Positions 54,779 through 62,975 of a stretch of DNA of 64,000 bases are shown piece after piece. The DNA is taken from positions 6,083,501 to 6,147,500 of the forward strand of contig NZ_JACCFE010000002.1 in assembly GCF_014256275.1 (NCBI RefSeq). Direction: 5' to 3'. The stretch comes from Rhodococcus sp. 4CII (GTDB taxonomy: Bacteria > Actinomycetota > Actinomycetes > Mycobacteriales > Mycobacteriaceae). Position 1 is the first letter of the stretch. Every line of letters starts with the position of its first letter. Made by a program: the position numbers and the translations under genes. The notes beneath the pieces are model-generated. The model ran no database searches and had not been told where the DNA came from. It saw only the letters and a program-made list of their open reading frames with translations.

Positions 54779-55573
54779 CTGAGCGTCATCAACGTGGCCG
54801 CGGAAGAATTCCACGCGCCTTCCCTGAACGACTTCTTCCCGCCCGCGGTCCTGTTCGAAGGGACTCCGTTCGAACTCGACCGCCTGATGCTGGTTCGCAT
54901 CCTGCTGTCCGCACTGATGATGCTCTTCTTCGTCATCGCGATGCGCAGCCCGAAGCTCATTCCCCGCGGCGTCCAGAACATCGGCGAGATCGCGCTCGAC
55001 TTCGTCCGGATCAACATCGCGGAAGAGATTCTCGGCAAGGAGCAGGGCAAGCGCTTCCTGCCGGTCATCACCACCATCTTCTTCCTGGTGCTCGCCAGCA
55101 ACCTCGGCAGCATCATTCCCTTCATCAACATCTCGCCGAACGCGCGTATCGGCATGCCTCTCGTGCTCGCCGCCCTCGCGTACATCGTGTTCAACTACGT
55201 CGGCATCAAGAAGTACGGCTTCTTCAAGTATGTGAAGAGCAGCATCGTGGTCCCGGGTGTTCCGCTTCCGCTGCACTTCCTGCTCGTGCCGATCGAGTTC
55301 ATCTCGACGTTCGTCCTCCGGCCGTTCACGCTCATGGTTCGTCTCATGGCCAACATGCTGGCCGGCCACATCCTGCTGGTGCTGTTCTTCAGCGCCACCC
55401 AGTACTTCTTCTTCATCTCAGGTGGCTTCCAGGCAGTGTTCGGTGTGGCCTCGCTTGCCGCCGGCATCGCATTCACCTTCTTCGAACTGCTGGTGATCTT
55501 CCTGCAGGCCTACGTCTTCGCGCTGCTCACGTCGGTGTACATCGATCTGGCGCTGCACGCGGATTCGCACTAG
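54779..55573 (+). CDS. atpB: ATP synthase F0 subunit a
   Basis: A 264-residue, multi-helix subunit a. The essential Arg is in RPFTLMVRLMANMLAGHILL, and the last helices form the half-channels. I place the start at CTG 54779 because GGGAGAG lies at the right distance (six bases from GGGAG). The next in-frame candidate, GTG 54794, has no ribosome site, and longer in-frame starts add Arg-rich sequence. First gene of atpBEFHAGDC. Confidence 0.93.
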   Translation: MSVINVAAEEFHAPSLNDFFPPAVLFEGTPFELDRLMLVRILLSALMMLFFVIAMRSPKLIPRGVQNIGEIALDFVRINIAEEILGKEQGKRFLPVITTIFFLVLASNLGSIIPFINISPNARIGMPLVLAALAYIVFNYVGIKKYGFFKYVKSSIVVPGVPLPLHFLLVPIEFISTFVLRPFTLMVRLMANMLAGHILLVLFFSATQYFFFISGGFQAVFGVASLAAGIAFTFFELLVIFLQAYVFALLTSVYIDLALHADSH

Positions 55574-55610
55574 CACCACAAGTTTCACGACCAGCTACAC
55601 CAGAACTGAG

Positions 55611-55633
55611 CCTCCCGCCGAATCCGGCGGAGG
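55611..55633 (+). other. Stem-loop upstream of atpE
   Basis: CCTCCCGCCG (55611-55620) pairs with CGGCGGAGG (55625-55633) with one bulged C and an AATC loop, just before the atpE ribosome site GAAAGGGAACGG. It could stabilise or process the mRNA so that more subunit c than subunit a is made. Confidence 0.5.
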
Positions 55634-55657
55634 TCAACAGAAAGGGAACGGAACACC

Positions 55658-55906
55658 ATGAGCCTCGCGTACCTCGCACAGGGAGCGGTCGAGACCACCA
55701 CCACGGCGAAGGGCTACGGAGCCATCGGCTACGGCCTCGCCGCGATCGGCCCCGGCATCGGCGTGGGCATCGTTGTCGGTAAGGCGATCGAGGGTATGGT
55801 CCGCCAGCCCGAGATGGCCGGACAGGTTCGTACCACGATGTTCCTCGGTATCGCCTTCACCGAAGCCCTCGCGCTGATCGGCCTCGTCGCCGGCTTCATT
55901 TTCTAA
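55658..55906 (+). CDS. atpE: ATP synthase F0 subunit c
   Basis: An 82-residue two-helix proteolipid. Helix one has the Gly-rich GPGIGVGIVVGKAIEGM, the loop has RQPEMAG and helix two carries the proton-binding Glu in GIAFTEALALIGL. It forms the rotor ring; in mycobacteria this site is the bedaquiline target. A strong ribosome site fits its high required copy number. Confidence 0.97.
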   Translation: MSLAYLAQGAVETTTTAKGYGAIGYGLAAIGPGIGVGIVVGKAIEGMVRQPEMAGQVRTTMFLGIAFTEALALIGLVAGFIF

Positions 55907-55915
55907 GACCGTCAC

Positions 55916-56476
55916 ATGGCAGCCAACATCGCATTGCTCGCGGCAGAGGAAGAGAGCCACAACCCTCTCCTCCCCGCGACGTATGACATCGTTTGGTCGA
56001 TCGTCTGCCTGGTCATCGTTGGTTTCGTCTTCTGGAAGTACGTCCTTCCCATGTTCCAGAAGGTCCTTGCCGAGCGAACCGAGCAGATCGACGGCGGCAT
56101 CAAGCGGGCCGAAGAGGCCCAAGCCGAGGCGAAGGCGGCGCTCGAGCAGTACCGCGCCCAGCTCGCCGAGGCTCGCACCGAGGCTGCGCAGATCCGTGAG
56201 GATGCGCGCACCCAGGGGCAGCAGATCATTGCCGAAATGAAGGCACAGGCTCAGGAAGAAAGCGACCGCATCGTGGCCGCCGGCCACAACCAGCTGGTTG
56301 CGCAGCGTCAGCAGATCGTCACCGAACTGCGCGCCGATCTCGGCCGCACCGCGGTCGATCTCGCCGAGAAGCTCATCGGTGAGTCCCTCGCCGACGAGGT
56401 GAAGCGGGCAGGCACGGTCGATCGATTCCTGAACGAGCTCGACTCCATCGGCGCAAATTCCGCAGCAGGGAAGTGA
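55916..56476 (+). CDS. atpF: ATP synthase F0 subunit b
   Basis: A 186-residue protein: one N-terminal membrane helix (IVWSIVCLVIVGFVFWKYVLP near 23-43), then a long charged coiled coil rich in Ala/Glu/Gln, the peripheral stalk. The stop overlaps the atpH start. It is a separate b subunit; mycobacteria also have a b-delta fusion, absent here. Confidence 0.96.
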   Translation: MAANIALLAAEEESHNPLLPATYDIVWSIVCLVIVGFVFWKYVLPMFQKVLAERTEQIDGGIKRAEEAQAEAKAALEQYRAQLAEARTEAAQIREDARTQGQQIIAEMKAQAQEESDRIVAAGHNQLVAQRQQIVTELRADLGRTAVDLAEKLIGESLADEVKRAGTVDRFLNELDSIGANSAAGK

Positions 56477-57309
56477 GCACCATGTACGCAGCGAGCCGTG
56501 AGGCCTTGACGCAGACCCGTGCTGCGTTGTCTTCGGCCTTGGGATCCGTCTCTGCCGGAGCAGCCACAGCGGCCGCGGCCCAGATCGGGGCCGAGCTGTT
56601 CTCGGTCGTCGAGATCCTGGACGAACAGCGCACTCTTCGGAGTGCCCTGTCGGACACCTCGACGCCCGGGAGCGTTCGCGAAGGTCTGGCCGAGCAGGTG
56701 TTCGGCAGCAAGGTCTCCGCCGAGACCCTCGCCGTCCTGAAGGTGGCGGTGGGCCAGGACTGGTCCGCTACCTCCGACCTGCTCAACTCGCTGGTGCTCC
56801 TCGGTCGGGAATCGCTGCTCCGGGCAGCGGCCGATCAGCAACAGCTCGACACCGTCGAGGACGAACTCTTCCGTCTCGGCCGCATCGTGGCCGGTGACCC
56901 GGAGCTCGAGCAGGCACTGTCCGACCGTTCCGTATCGGCGAAGGGCAAGCGCGAACTGCTGTCCAAGCTGTTGTACGGCAAGGTCACCGCCGTCGCCGAG
57001 GCACTGGCGACCCAGGCAGTGGGCCGGTTGAAGAACTCCGCACCCGCGGACGCCTTCGACGAATTGTCGAATCTGGCAGCAGCACAGCGGAAGGCCGTTG
57101 TCGCCAAGGTGCGCAGCGCTGCCCCGCTGTCCAGTGAGCAGTCGGATCGGCTGACCGCCACCCTCACCCGTACCTACGGGAAGCCGGTGACGGTTCACGT
57201 GGAGGTCGATCCTGAACTCCTCAGCGGCTTGGTCGTCCGGGTGGGCGACGAGGTGATCGACGGCAGCGGAGCGGGACGTCTCGCAGCGTTGCGGAAGTCC
57301 CTCAAGTAG
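56473..57309 (+). CDS. atpH: ATP synthase F1 subunit delta
   Basis: A 278-residue delta subunit, longer than the 177 residues of E. coli as in other actinobacteria. The C-terminal TRTYGKPVTVHVEVDPELLSGLVVRVGDEVIDGS is the OSCP signature. GTG 56473 overlaps the atpF stop; ATG 56482 is an alternative. It links the stator stalk to the F1 head. Confidence 0.96.
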   Translation: MSTMYAASREALTQTRAALSSALGSVSAGAATAAAAQIGAELFSVVEILDEQRTLRSALSDTSTPGSVREGLAEQVFGSKVSAETLAVLKVAVGQDWSATSDLLNSLVLLGRESLLRAAADQQQLDTVEDELFRLGRIVAGDPELEQALSDRSVSAKGKRELLSKLLYGKVTAVAEALATQAVGRLKNSAPADAFDELSNLAAAQRKAVVAKVRSAAPLSSEQSDRLTATLTRTYGKPVTVHVEVDPELLSGLVVRVGDEVIDGSGAGRLAALRKSLK

Positions 57310-57371
57310 TCCGCAACCGAACCCCATACCCCAGATCTTTTCGAAGACCAGACACCGAGAGCAGGAAAAAC

Positions 57372-59015
57372 ATGGCGGAGCTGACGATCTCCTCCGACGA
57401 GATCCGTAGCGCGATCGAGAACTACACCGCGAGCTACTCCCCGGAGGCCTCCCGCGAAGAGGTCGGTGTCGTGACCGACACCAGCGACGGCATCGCGCAC
57501 GTCAGTGGCCTGCCTTCGGCGATGGCCAACGAACTGCTGGAGTTCCCCGGCGGAATTCTGGGCGTCGCGCTCAACTTGGATGCCACCGAGATCGGTGCCG
57601 TCATCCTGGGCGATTACGAGAACATCCAGGAAGGCCAGGAAGTCAAGCGGACCGGCGACGTGCTGTCGGTTCCCGTCGGCGACGCCTTCCTCGGCCGCGT
57701 CATCAACCCGCTCGGCCAGCCGATCGACGGCCTGGGCGAGATCGAGAGCAGCGAGACCCGCGCCCTCGAGCTGCAGGCTGCCTCGGTGCTCGAGCGTCAG
57801 CCCGTCGAGGAGCCGCTGCAGACCGGCATCAAGGCCATCGACGCGATGACCCCGATCGGCCGCGGGCAGCGTCAGCTCGTCATCGGCGACCGTAAGACGG
57901 GCAAGACCGCCGTCTGCATCGACGCGATCCTCAACCAGAAGGCCAACTGGGAGACCGGCGACGAGAAGCAGCAGGTTCGCTGCATCTACGTCGCGATCGG
58001 CCAGAAGGGTTCCACCATCGCGGGCGTCAAGGCGGCCCTCGAGGAGCAGGGCGCGATGGAGTACACCACCATCGTCGCCGCCCCGGCCTCCGACTCCGCC
58101 GGTTTCAAGTGGCTCGCGCCCTACACCGGCTCCGCCATCGGTCAGCACTGGATGTACCAGGGCAAGCACGTCCTGGTCGTGTTCGACGACCTGACCAAGC
58201 AGGCCGAGGCCTACCGCGCCATCTCGCTGCTGCTGCGTCGCCCGCCGGGACGCGAGGCGTACCCCGGTGACGTCTTCTACCTGCACTCCCGCCTGCTGGA
58301 GCGTTCGGCCAAGCTGTCCGACGCCCTGGGTGGAGGCTCGCTGACCGCGCTGCCGATCATCGAGACCAAGGCCAACGACGTCTCGGCCTACATCCCGACC
58401 AATGTCATCTCCATCACCGACGGTCAGGTGTTCCTCGAGTCGGACCTGTTCAACAAGGGTGTCCGCCCCGCGATCAACGTCGGTATCTCGGTGTCCCGCG
58501 TCGGTGGCGCCGCGCAGACCAAGGGCATGAAGAAGGTGTCCGGTTCGCTGCGTCTGGAGCTGGCCCAGTTCCGTGAGCTCGAAGCGTTCTCGGCCTTCGC
58601 CTCCGACCTGGATGCCGCCTCCAAGGCTCAGCTCGAGCGCGGTGCCCGCCTGGTGGAGCTGCTCAAGCAGGATCAGTACAGCCCGATCCCCGTCGAGGAC
58701 CAGATCGTGTCGATCTACCTCGCCGGTGAAGGCGTCTTCGACAGCGTGCCCGTCGGCGACGTCCGCCGCTTCGAGGCCGAGCTGCTCGACGAGCTGCACC
58801 GCACCGCCTCCGGCGTGTACGAGAGCATCAAGGGCGGCAAGGCCCTCGATGCCGACAACGCCAAGGCGCTGGTCGAGGCCACCGACAAGTTCAAGGAAAC
58901 CTTCCTCGCGTCCGACGGAAGCCGGGTCGTGAACGAGGCCGAGGCCGAGGCTCTCGACGCCGGCGAGGTCGGCCACGAGCAGATCAACGTCAAGCGCACC
59001 ACCGTCAGCAAGTGA
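57372..59015 (+). CDS. atpA: ATP synthase F1 subunit alpha
   Basis: A 547-residue nucleotide-binding, non-catalytic subunit with Walker A GDRKTGKTA near 173-181, the arginine-finger region PAINVGISVSRVGG and a C-terminal extension (EVGHEQINVKRTTVSK) typical of actinobacteria. The mycobacterial counterpart of that tail suppresses ATP hydrolysis. Confidence 0.98.
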   Translation: MAELTISSDEIRSAIENYTASYSPEASREEVGVVTDTSDGIAHVSGLPSAMANELLEFPGGILGVALNLDATEIGAVILGDYENIQEGQEVKRTGDVLSVPVGDAFLGRVINPLGQPIDGLGEIESSETRALELQAASVLERQPVEEPLQTGIKAIDAMTPIGRGQRQLVIGDRKTGKTAVCIDAILNQKANWETGDEKQQVRCIYVAIGQKGSTIAGVKAALEEQGAMEYTTIVAAPASDSAGFKWLAPYTGSAIGQHWMYQGKHVLVVFDDLTKQAEAYRAISLLLRRPPGREAYPGDVFYLHSRLLERSAKLSDALGGGSLTALPIIETKANDVSAYIPTNVISITDGQVFLESDLFNKGVRPAINVGISVSRVGGAAQTKGMKKVSGSLRLELAQFRELEAFSAFASDLDAASKAQLERGARLVELLKQDQYSPIPVEDQIVSIYLAGEGVFDSVPVGDVRRFEAELLDELHRTASGVYESIKGGKALDADNAKALVEATDKFKETFLASDGSRVVNEAEAEALDAGEVGHEQINVKRTTVSK

Positions 59016-59063
59016 GCGGCCAGCCCATGATGCTGCGAAACATGAAGGGAGAGTGATCGATCG

Positions 59064-60044
59064 ATGGCAAGCATTCTCGAACTGAGGTCTCGCATCAAGT
59101 CGGTCAACTCGACCAAGAAGATCACCAAGGCCCAGGAGCTGATCGCGACTTCGCGTATCACGAAGGCACAGTCGCGGGTCGCTGCGGCGAAGCCGTACGC
59201 CGAGGAGATCACGAAGGTCCTGTCGGAGCTGGCGAGCGCGTCCGCGTCGCTGGACCACCCGCTCCTCAACGAGCGCACAGACCCCAAGCGTGCTGCCGTT
59301 CTCGTCGTCACCAGCGACCGGGGTATGTGCGGTGGATACAACTCCAACGTCCTCAAGGAGGCCGAGGAGCTGTTCCAGCTGCTGCGCAGCGAGGGCAAGG
59401 ATCCGGTCATCTACGTGCTCGGATCCAAGGGTCTGGGGTACTACACGTTCCGTGGCCGCGACTTGGGTGGCGCGTGGACCGGGTTCTCCCAGGATCCGGG
59501 CTACTCCGACGCCGCCAAGGCGAGCCGGCACCTGGTCGACCTGTTCATGGCAGGATCCGGCTCCGAGGTTCCCGCGCCCAACGGCGAGGGCACCATCGAA
59601 GGCGTCGACGAGTTGCACATCGTCTACACCCGTTTCGTGTCGATGCTGACCCAGTCTCCCGAGGTGCGCCGCATGGCTCCCCTCGAGGTGATGGTTTCCG
59701 AGGAGCACGTCGAACTCGGCGAGGACATGCTGTCGAACGGCCACGGGTCGAGCAACTCGGAGCCGGTCGCCGGATACAACTTCGAGCCGGAACCCGACAA
59801 GTTGCTCGGTGCCCTGCTGCCGAAGTACGTCAGCACCCGCATCTACTCCTCGCTGCTGGATGCTGCGGCGTCGGAGTCGGCTGCCCGTCGTACCGCCATG
59901 AAGGCGGCGACGGACAACGCAAACGAACTGGTGAACACGTTGAGCCGTCAGGCAAACCAGGCTCGCCAGGCCCAGATCACCCAGGAAATCAGCGAGATCG
60001 TCGGCGGCGCGAATGCGCTTGCCTCGAGCGCAGGAAGTGACTAA
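59064..60044 (+). CDS. atpG: ATP synthase F1 subunit gamma
   Basis: A 326-residue rotor shaft. It begins MASILELRSRIKSVNSTKKI and ends with ARQAQITQEISEIVGGA, both conserved coiled-coil termini. An internal loop near residues 165-175 (SGSEVPAPNGEG) is the actinobacterial insertion. It couples ring rotation to catalysis. Confidence 0.97.
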   Translation: MASILELRSRIKSVNSTKKITKAQELIATSRITKAQSRVAAAKPYAEEITKVLSELASASASLDHPLLNERTDPKRAAVLVVTSDRGMCGGYNSNVLKEAEELFQLLRSEGKDPVIYVLGSKGLGYYTFRGRDLGGAWTGFSQDPGYSDAAKASRHLVDLFMAGSGSEVPAPNGEGTIEGVDELHIVYTRFVSMLTQSPEVRRMAPLEVMVSEEHVELGEDMLSNGHGSSNSEPVAGYNFEPEPDKLLGALLPKYVSTRIYSSLLDAAASESAARRTAMKAATDNANELVNTLSRQANQARQAQITQEISEIVGGANALASSAGSD

Positions 60045-60047
60045 GCA

Positions 60048-61499
60048 ATGACCGCAGCAGTAACCGAAAACAACGGGGCAGGCTCGGACTCGTCCGTCGC
60101 CGGCCGCGTCGTGCGGGTCATCGGTCCCGTCGTGGACGTTGAATTCCCGCGTGGCGCTATTCCTGAACTGTTCAACGCCCTGCACGCCGAGATCACGCTC
60201 CCCTCGGTCGCCAAGACGCTGACCCTCGAGGTCGCGCAGCACCTCGGCGACAACCTGGTGCGCACCGTCTCGATGCAGCCCACCGACGGCCTGATCCGTG
60301 GCACCTCGGTGTCCGACACGGGCAAGCCGATCTCGGTTCCCGTCGGTGACGTCGTCAAGGGCCACGTGTTCAACGCGCTGGGCGACTGCCTCGACGCACC
60401 CGGCACGGGTCGCGACGGCGAGCAGTGGGGCATCCACCGCAAGCCACCGGCCTTCGACCAGCTCGAGGGCAAGACGGAGATCCTCGAGACCGGTATCAAG
60501 GTCATCGACCTCCTCACCCCGTACGTCAAGGGTGGAAAGATCGGTCTGTTCGGTGGCGCCGGTGTCGGCAAGACCGTTCTGATCCAGGAAATGATCACCC
60601 GTATCGCCCGCGAGTTCTCCGGAACCTCGGTGTTCGCAGGCGTCGGTGAGCGCACCCGTGAGGGCACCGACCTTCACCTCGAGATGGAAGAGATGGGCGT
60701 CCTCCAGGACACCGCCCTCGTCTTCGGCCAGATGGACGAGCCGCCGGGAACGCGTATGCGCGTCGCCCTGTCCGCGCTGACCATGGCGGAGTACTTCCGC
60801 GATGTCCAGGGTCAGGACGTTCTGCTGTTCATCGACAACATCTTCCGGTTCACCCAGGCCGGTTCCGAGGTGTCGACCCTGCTCGGTCGTATGCCTTCGG
60901 CCGTGGGTTACCAGCCGACCCTGGCTGACGAGATGGGTGAGCTGCAGGAGCGCATCACCTCGACGCGAGGCCGCTCCATCACCTCGCTGCAGGCGATCTA
61001 CGTGCCCGCCGACGACTACACCGACCCGGCGCCGGCCACGACGTTCGCGCACCTCGATGCCACCACCGAGCTGTCGCGTCCGATTTCGCAGATGGGTATC
61101 TACCCCGCTGTGGACCCGCTGACGTCCACCTCCCGCATCCTGGAGCCCGGCATCGTCGGTGCCGAGCACTTCCGGGTCGCCAACGAGGTCAAGCGGATCC
61201 TGCAGAAGTACAAGGAACTGCAGGACATCATCGCCATCCTCGGTATGGACGAGCTGCAGGAAGAGGACAAGGTGCTCGTCGGCCGTGCCCGTCGTCTGCA
61301 GAAGTTCCTCGGCCAGAACTTCATCGTCGCCGAGAAGTTCACCGGTGAGCCCGGCTCCGTGGTGCCGCTCCGCGACACCATCGAGGCGTTCGACCGCATC
61401 TGCAAGGGCGAGTTCGATCACCTGCCCGAGCAGGCGTTCAACAGCTGCGGTGGACTCGACGACGTCGAGGCTGCAGCCAAGAAGATCGCCGGGAAGTAG
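60048..61499 (+). CDS. atpD: ATP synthase F1 subunit beta
   Basis: A 483-residue catalytic subunit: P-loop GGAGVGKTV near 168-176, catalytic Glu in GVGERTREG and DELSEEDK-like DELQEEDKVLV with a DELxEED stretch. It makes ATP in the F1 head. It begins three bases after atpG and is followed by atpC after six. Confidence 0.98.
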   Translation: MTAAVTENNGAGSDSSVAGRVVRVIGPVVDVEFPRGAIPELFNALHAEITLPSVAKTLTLEVAQHLGDNLVRTVSMQPTDGLIRGTSVSDTGKPISVPVGDVVKGHVFNALGDCLDAPGTGRDGEQWGIHRKPPAFDQLEGKTEILETGIKVIDLLTPYVKGGKIGLFGGAGVGKTVLIQEMITRIAREFSGTSVFAGVGERTREGTDLHLEMEEMGVLQDTALVFGQMDEPPGTRMRVALSALTMAEYFRDVQGQDVLLFIDNIFRFTQAGSEVSTLLGRMPSAVGYQPTLADEMGELQERITSTRGRSITSLQAIYVPADDYTDPAPATTFAHLDATTELSRPISQMGIYPAVDPLTSTSRILEPGIVGAEHFRVANEVKRILQKYKELQDIIAILGMDELQEEDKVLVGRARRLQKFLGQNFIVAEKFTGEPGSVVPLRDTIEAFDRICKGEFDHLPEQAFNSCGGLDDVEAAAKKIAGK

Positions 61500-61505
61500 T
61501 CGACG

Positions 61506-61874
61506 ATGGCTGAGATGACCGTGGAACTCGTCGCCGTGGAGCGACGGTTGTGGTCTGGTTCGGCGACTCTCGTCAGTGCACAGACGACCGAAGGCGAGAT
61601 CGGTGTCATGCCCGGGCATGAGCCGGTTCTCGGACAGCTGGTCGAGGGCGGCGTGGTTGCGATCACGACGGCCGACGGTGAGCGTATCGTCGCTGCTGTG
61701 CACGGCGGTTTCCTGTCCGTGACCGCGAAGACAGTCACCATCCTCGCCGAGTCCGCCGACTTGGCCGAGGACATCGATGTGGAAGCGGCCAAGGCCGTGC
61801 TCGAAGAGAGCGGAGACGACCTCGAGGCGATTGCTGTCGCCAAGGGCCGGATCCGCGCCGTAGAGCGCGCCTAG
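61506..61874 (+). CDS. atpC: ATP synthase F1 subunit epsilon
   Basis: A 122-residue protein with the N-terminal beta-sandwich (MTVELVAVERRLWSG, GEIGVMPGHEPVLGQL) and a short C-terminal helical part, as in mycobacteria. It regulates coupling at the rotor base. Last gene of the atp operon proper; DUF2550 follows after 36 bases. Confidence 0.96.
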   Translation: MAEMTVELVAVERRLWSGSATLVSAQTTEGEIGVMPGHEPVLGQLVEGGVVAITTADGERIVAAVHGGFLSVTAKTVTILAESADLAEDIDVEAAKAVLEESGDDLEAIAVAKGRIRAVERA

Positions 61875-61910
61875 GCTGCTCGAGAAAGACCGCGACGGAG
61901 CCGACGAACA

Positions 61911-62345
61911 GTGACAATCGGAATGACTGTGTTGATCATTCTGGTTGTGCTGCTCGCGGCCTTCGTCGCGGTCTTTCTGTATCGGCTTGCAGTACTGCGC
62001 CGCGGTGGTACCGCGGCGATCCTCCGGGTGACGCCCGCCCCGGGGGACACCGGCTGGCGCCACGGCGTCATCCGCTACGGCGAGGGTTCTCTCGTCTTCT
62101 TCAAATTGTCGAGTCTGCGTCCGGGCCCGGATTCGCGCATCGAGCGCCAGGGCATCGAAGTCGCAGGTCGTCGCAGCCCGGAGGGCTCCGAATTCGACAT
62201 CATGTCCGAGGAGATCATCATCCTGTCGGTCAAGGACCGCGGGAATTCGTACGAGATCGCACTGGACGGGGGAGCGCTGACCGCGTTCCTCTCCTGGGTC
62301 GAATCACGACCGTCCGGCCGATCGGTTCGCGGCCGCCGACTCTGA
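61911..62345 (+). CDS. DUF2550 family membrane protein
   Basis: A 144-residue protein with one N-terminal membrane helix (TVLIILVVLLAAFVAVFLYRLA near 6-27) and a compact beta-rich domain (WRHGVIRYGEGSLVFFKLSSL). It corresponds by position and type to mycobacterial Rv1312 behind the atp operon. The function is unknown. The start is GTG 61911; an internal ATG lies at 61923. Confidence 0.88.
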   Translation: MTIGMTVLIILVVLLAAFVAVFLYRLAVLRRGGTAAILRVTPAPGDTGWRHGVIRYGEGSLVFFKLSSLRPGPDSRIERQGIEVAGRRSPEGSEFDIMSEEIIILSVKDRGNSYEIALDGGALTAFLSWVESRPSGRSVRGRRL

Positions 62346-62921
62346 TCAGGCCTTGCCGGCTCCGGGTTTCCAGAGCACGTCGCCCTCGGGGTTCGCCAGC
62401 CTGCTCATGATGAACAGCAGATCCGACAGCCGGTTGAGATACTTCGCCGGCAGCGCGTTGGTGTTCTCGGGATTCGCATCGACGGCGGCCCACGCCGACC
62501 GTTCGGCGCGCCGCGTCACGGTCCGCGCCACATGTAGCAGCGCTCCCAGGGCGGTCCCGCCGGGAAGAATGAACGAGTTCAACGGTTCCAGACGCTCGTT
62601 CAGTCGGTCGCACCACGCTTCGAGACGATCGACGTACTCGGCGGTGATGCGCAGCGGCGGATACTTGGGTTCGATCTCCACCGGGGTCGAGAGATCGGCG
62701 CCGGCGTCGAACAGGTCGTTCTGGATCTGCCGCAGGATCGACCGGATCTCCTCCGGAGGGGCACCGAGCGCCACCGCGACACCGATCGAGGCGTTGGCTT
62801 CGTCGCAGTCGGCGTAGGCAATCAGCCGCGGATCGTTCTTCGACACACGGGAGAAATCGCTGAGTCCGGTGGTCCCGTCGTCGCCGGTCCGGGTATAGAT
62901 CTTGGTGAGGTGTACGGCCAT
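62346..62921 (-). CDS. Cob(I)yrinic acid a,c-diamide adenosyltransferase, PduO type
   Basis: A 191-residue ATP:cobalamin adenosyltransferase: TRTGDDGTTGL near 10-20, the ATP loop, and RRAERSAW near 137-144 with NRLSDLLFIMSR near 163-174. It makes adenosylcobalamin. ATG 62921 is chosen because MAVHLTKIYTRTGDDG is the family's start; longer in-frame sequence is the antisense of murA. It is convergent with DUF2550 and divergent from murA. Confidence 0.93.
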   Translation of the reverse strand: MAVHLTKIYTRTGDDGTTGLSDFSRVSKNDPRLIAYADCDEANASIGVAVALGAPPEEIRSILRQIQNDLFDAGADLSTPVEIEPKYPPLRITAEYVDRLEAWCDRLNERLEPLNSFILPGGTALGALLHVARTVTRRAERSAWAAVDANPENTNALPAKYLNRLSDLLFIMSRLANPEGDVLWKPGAGKA

Positions 62922-62975
62922 AGCGTTACGGTACCGGCCTCCGGGGTCGGCCTCTCTGGCTCTAGGCTGTGCTCT

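Noticed and set aside
57195..62063. A 1,622-codon open frame on the minus strand across the atp operon
   Set aside because: It is antisense to eight certain genes. GC-rich third positions keep this frame free of stops, and the protein has no family features.
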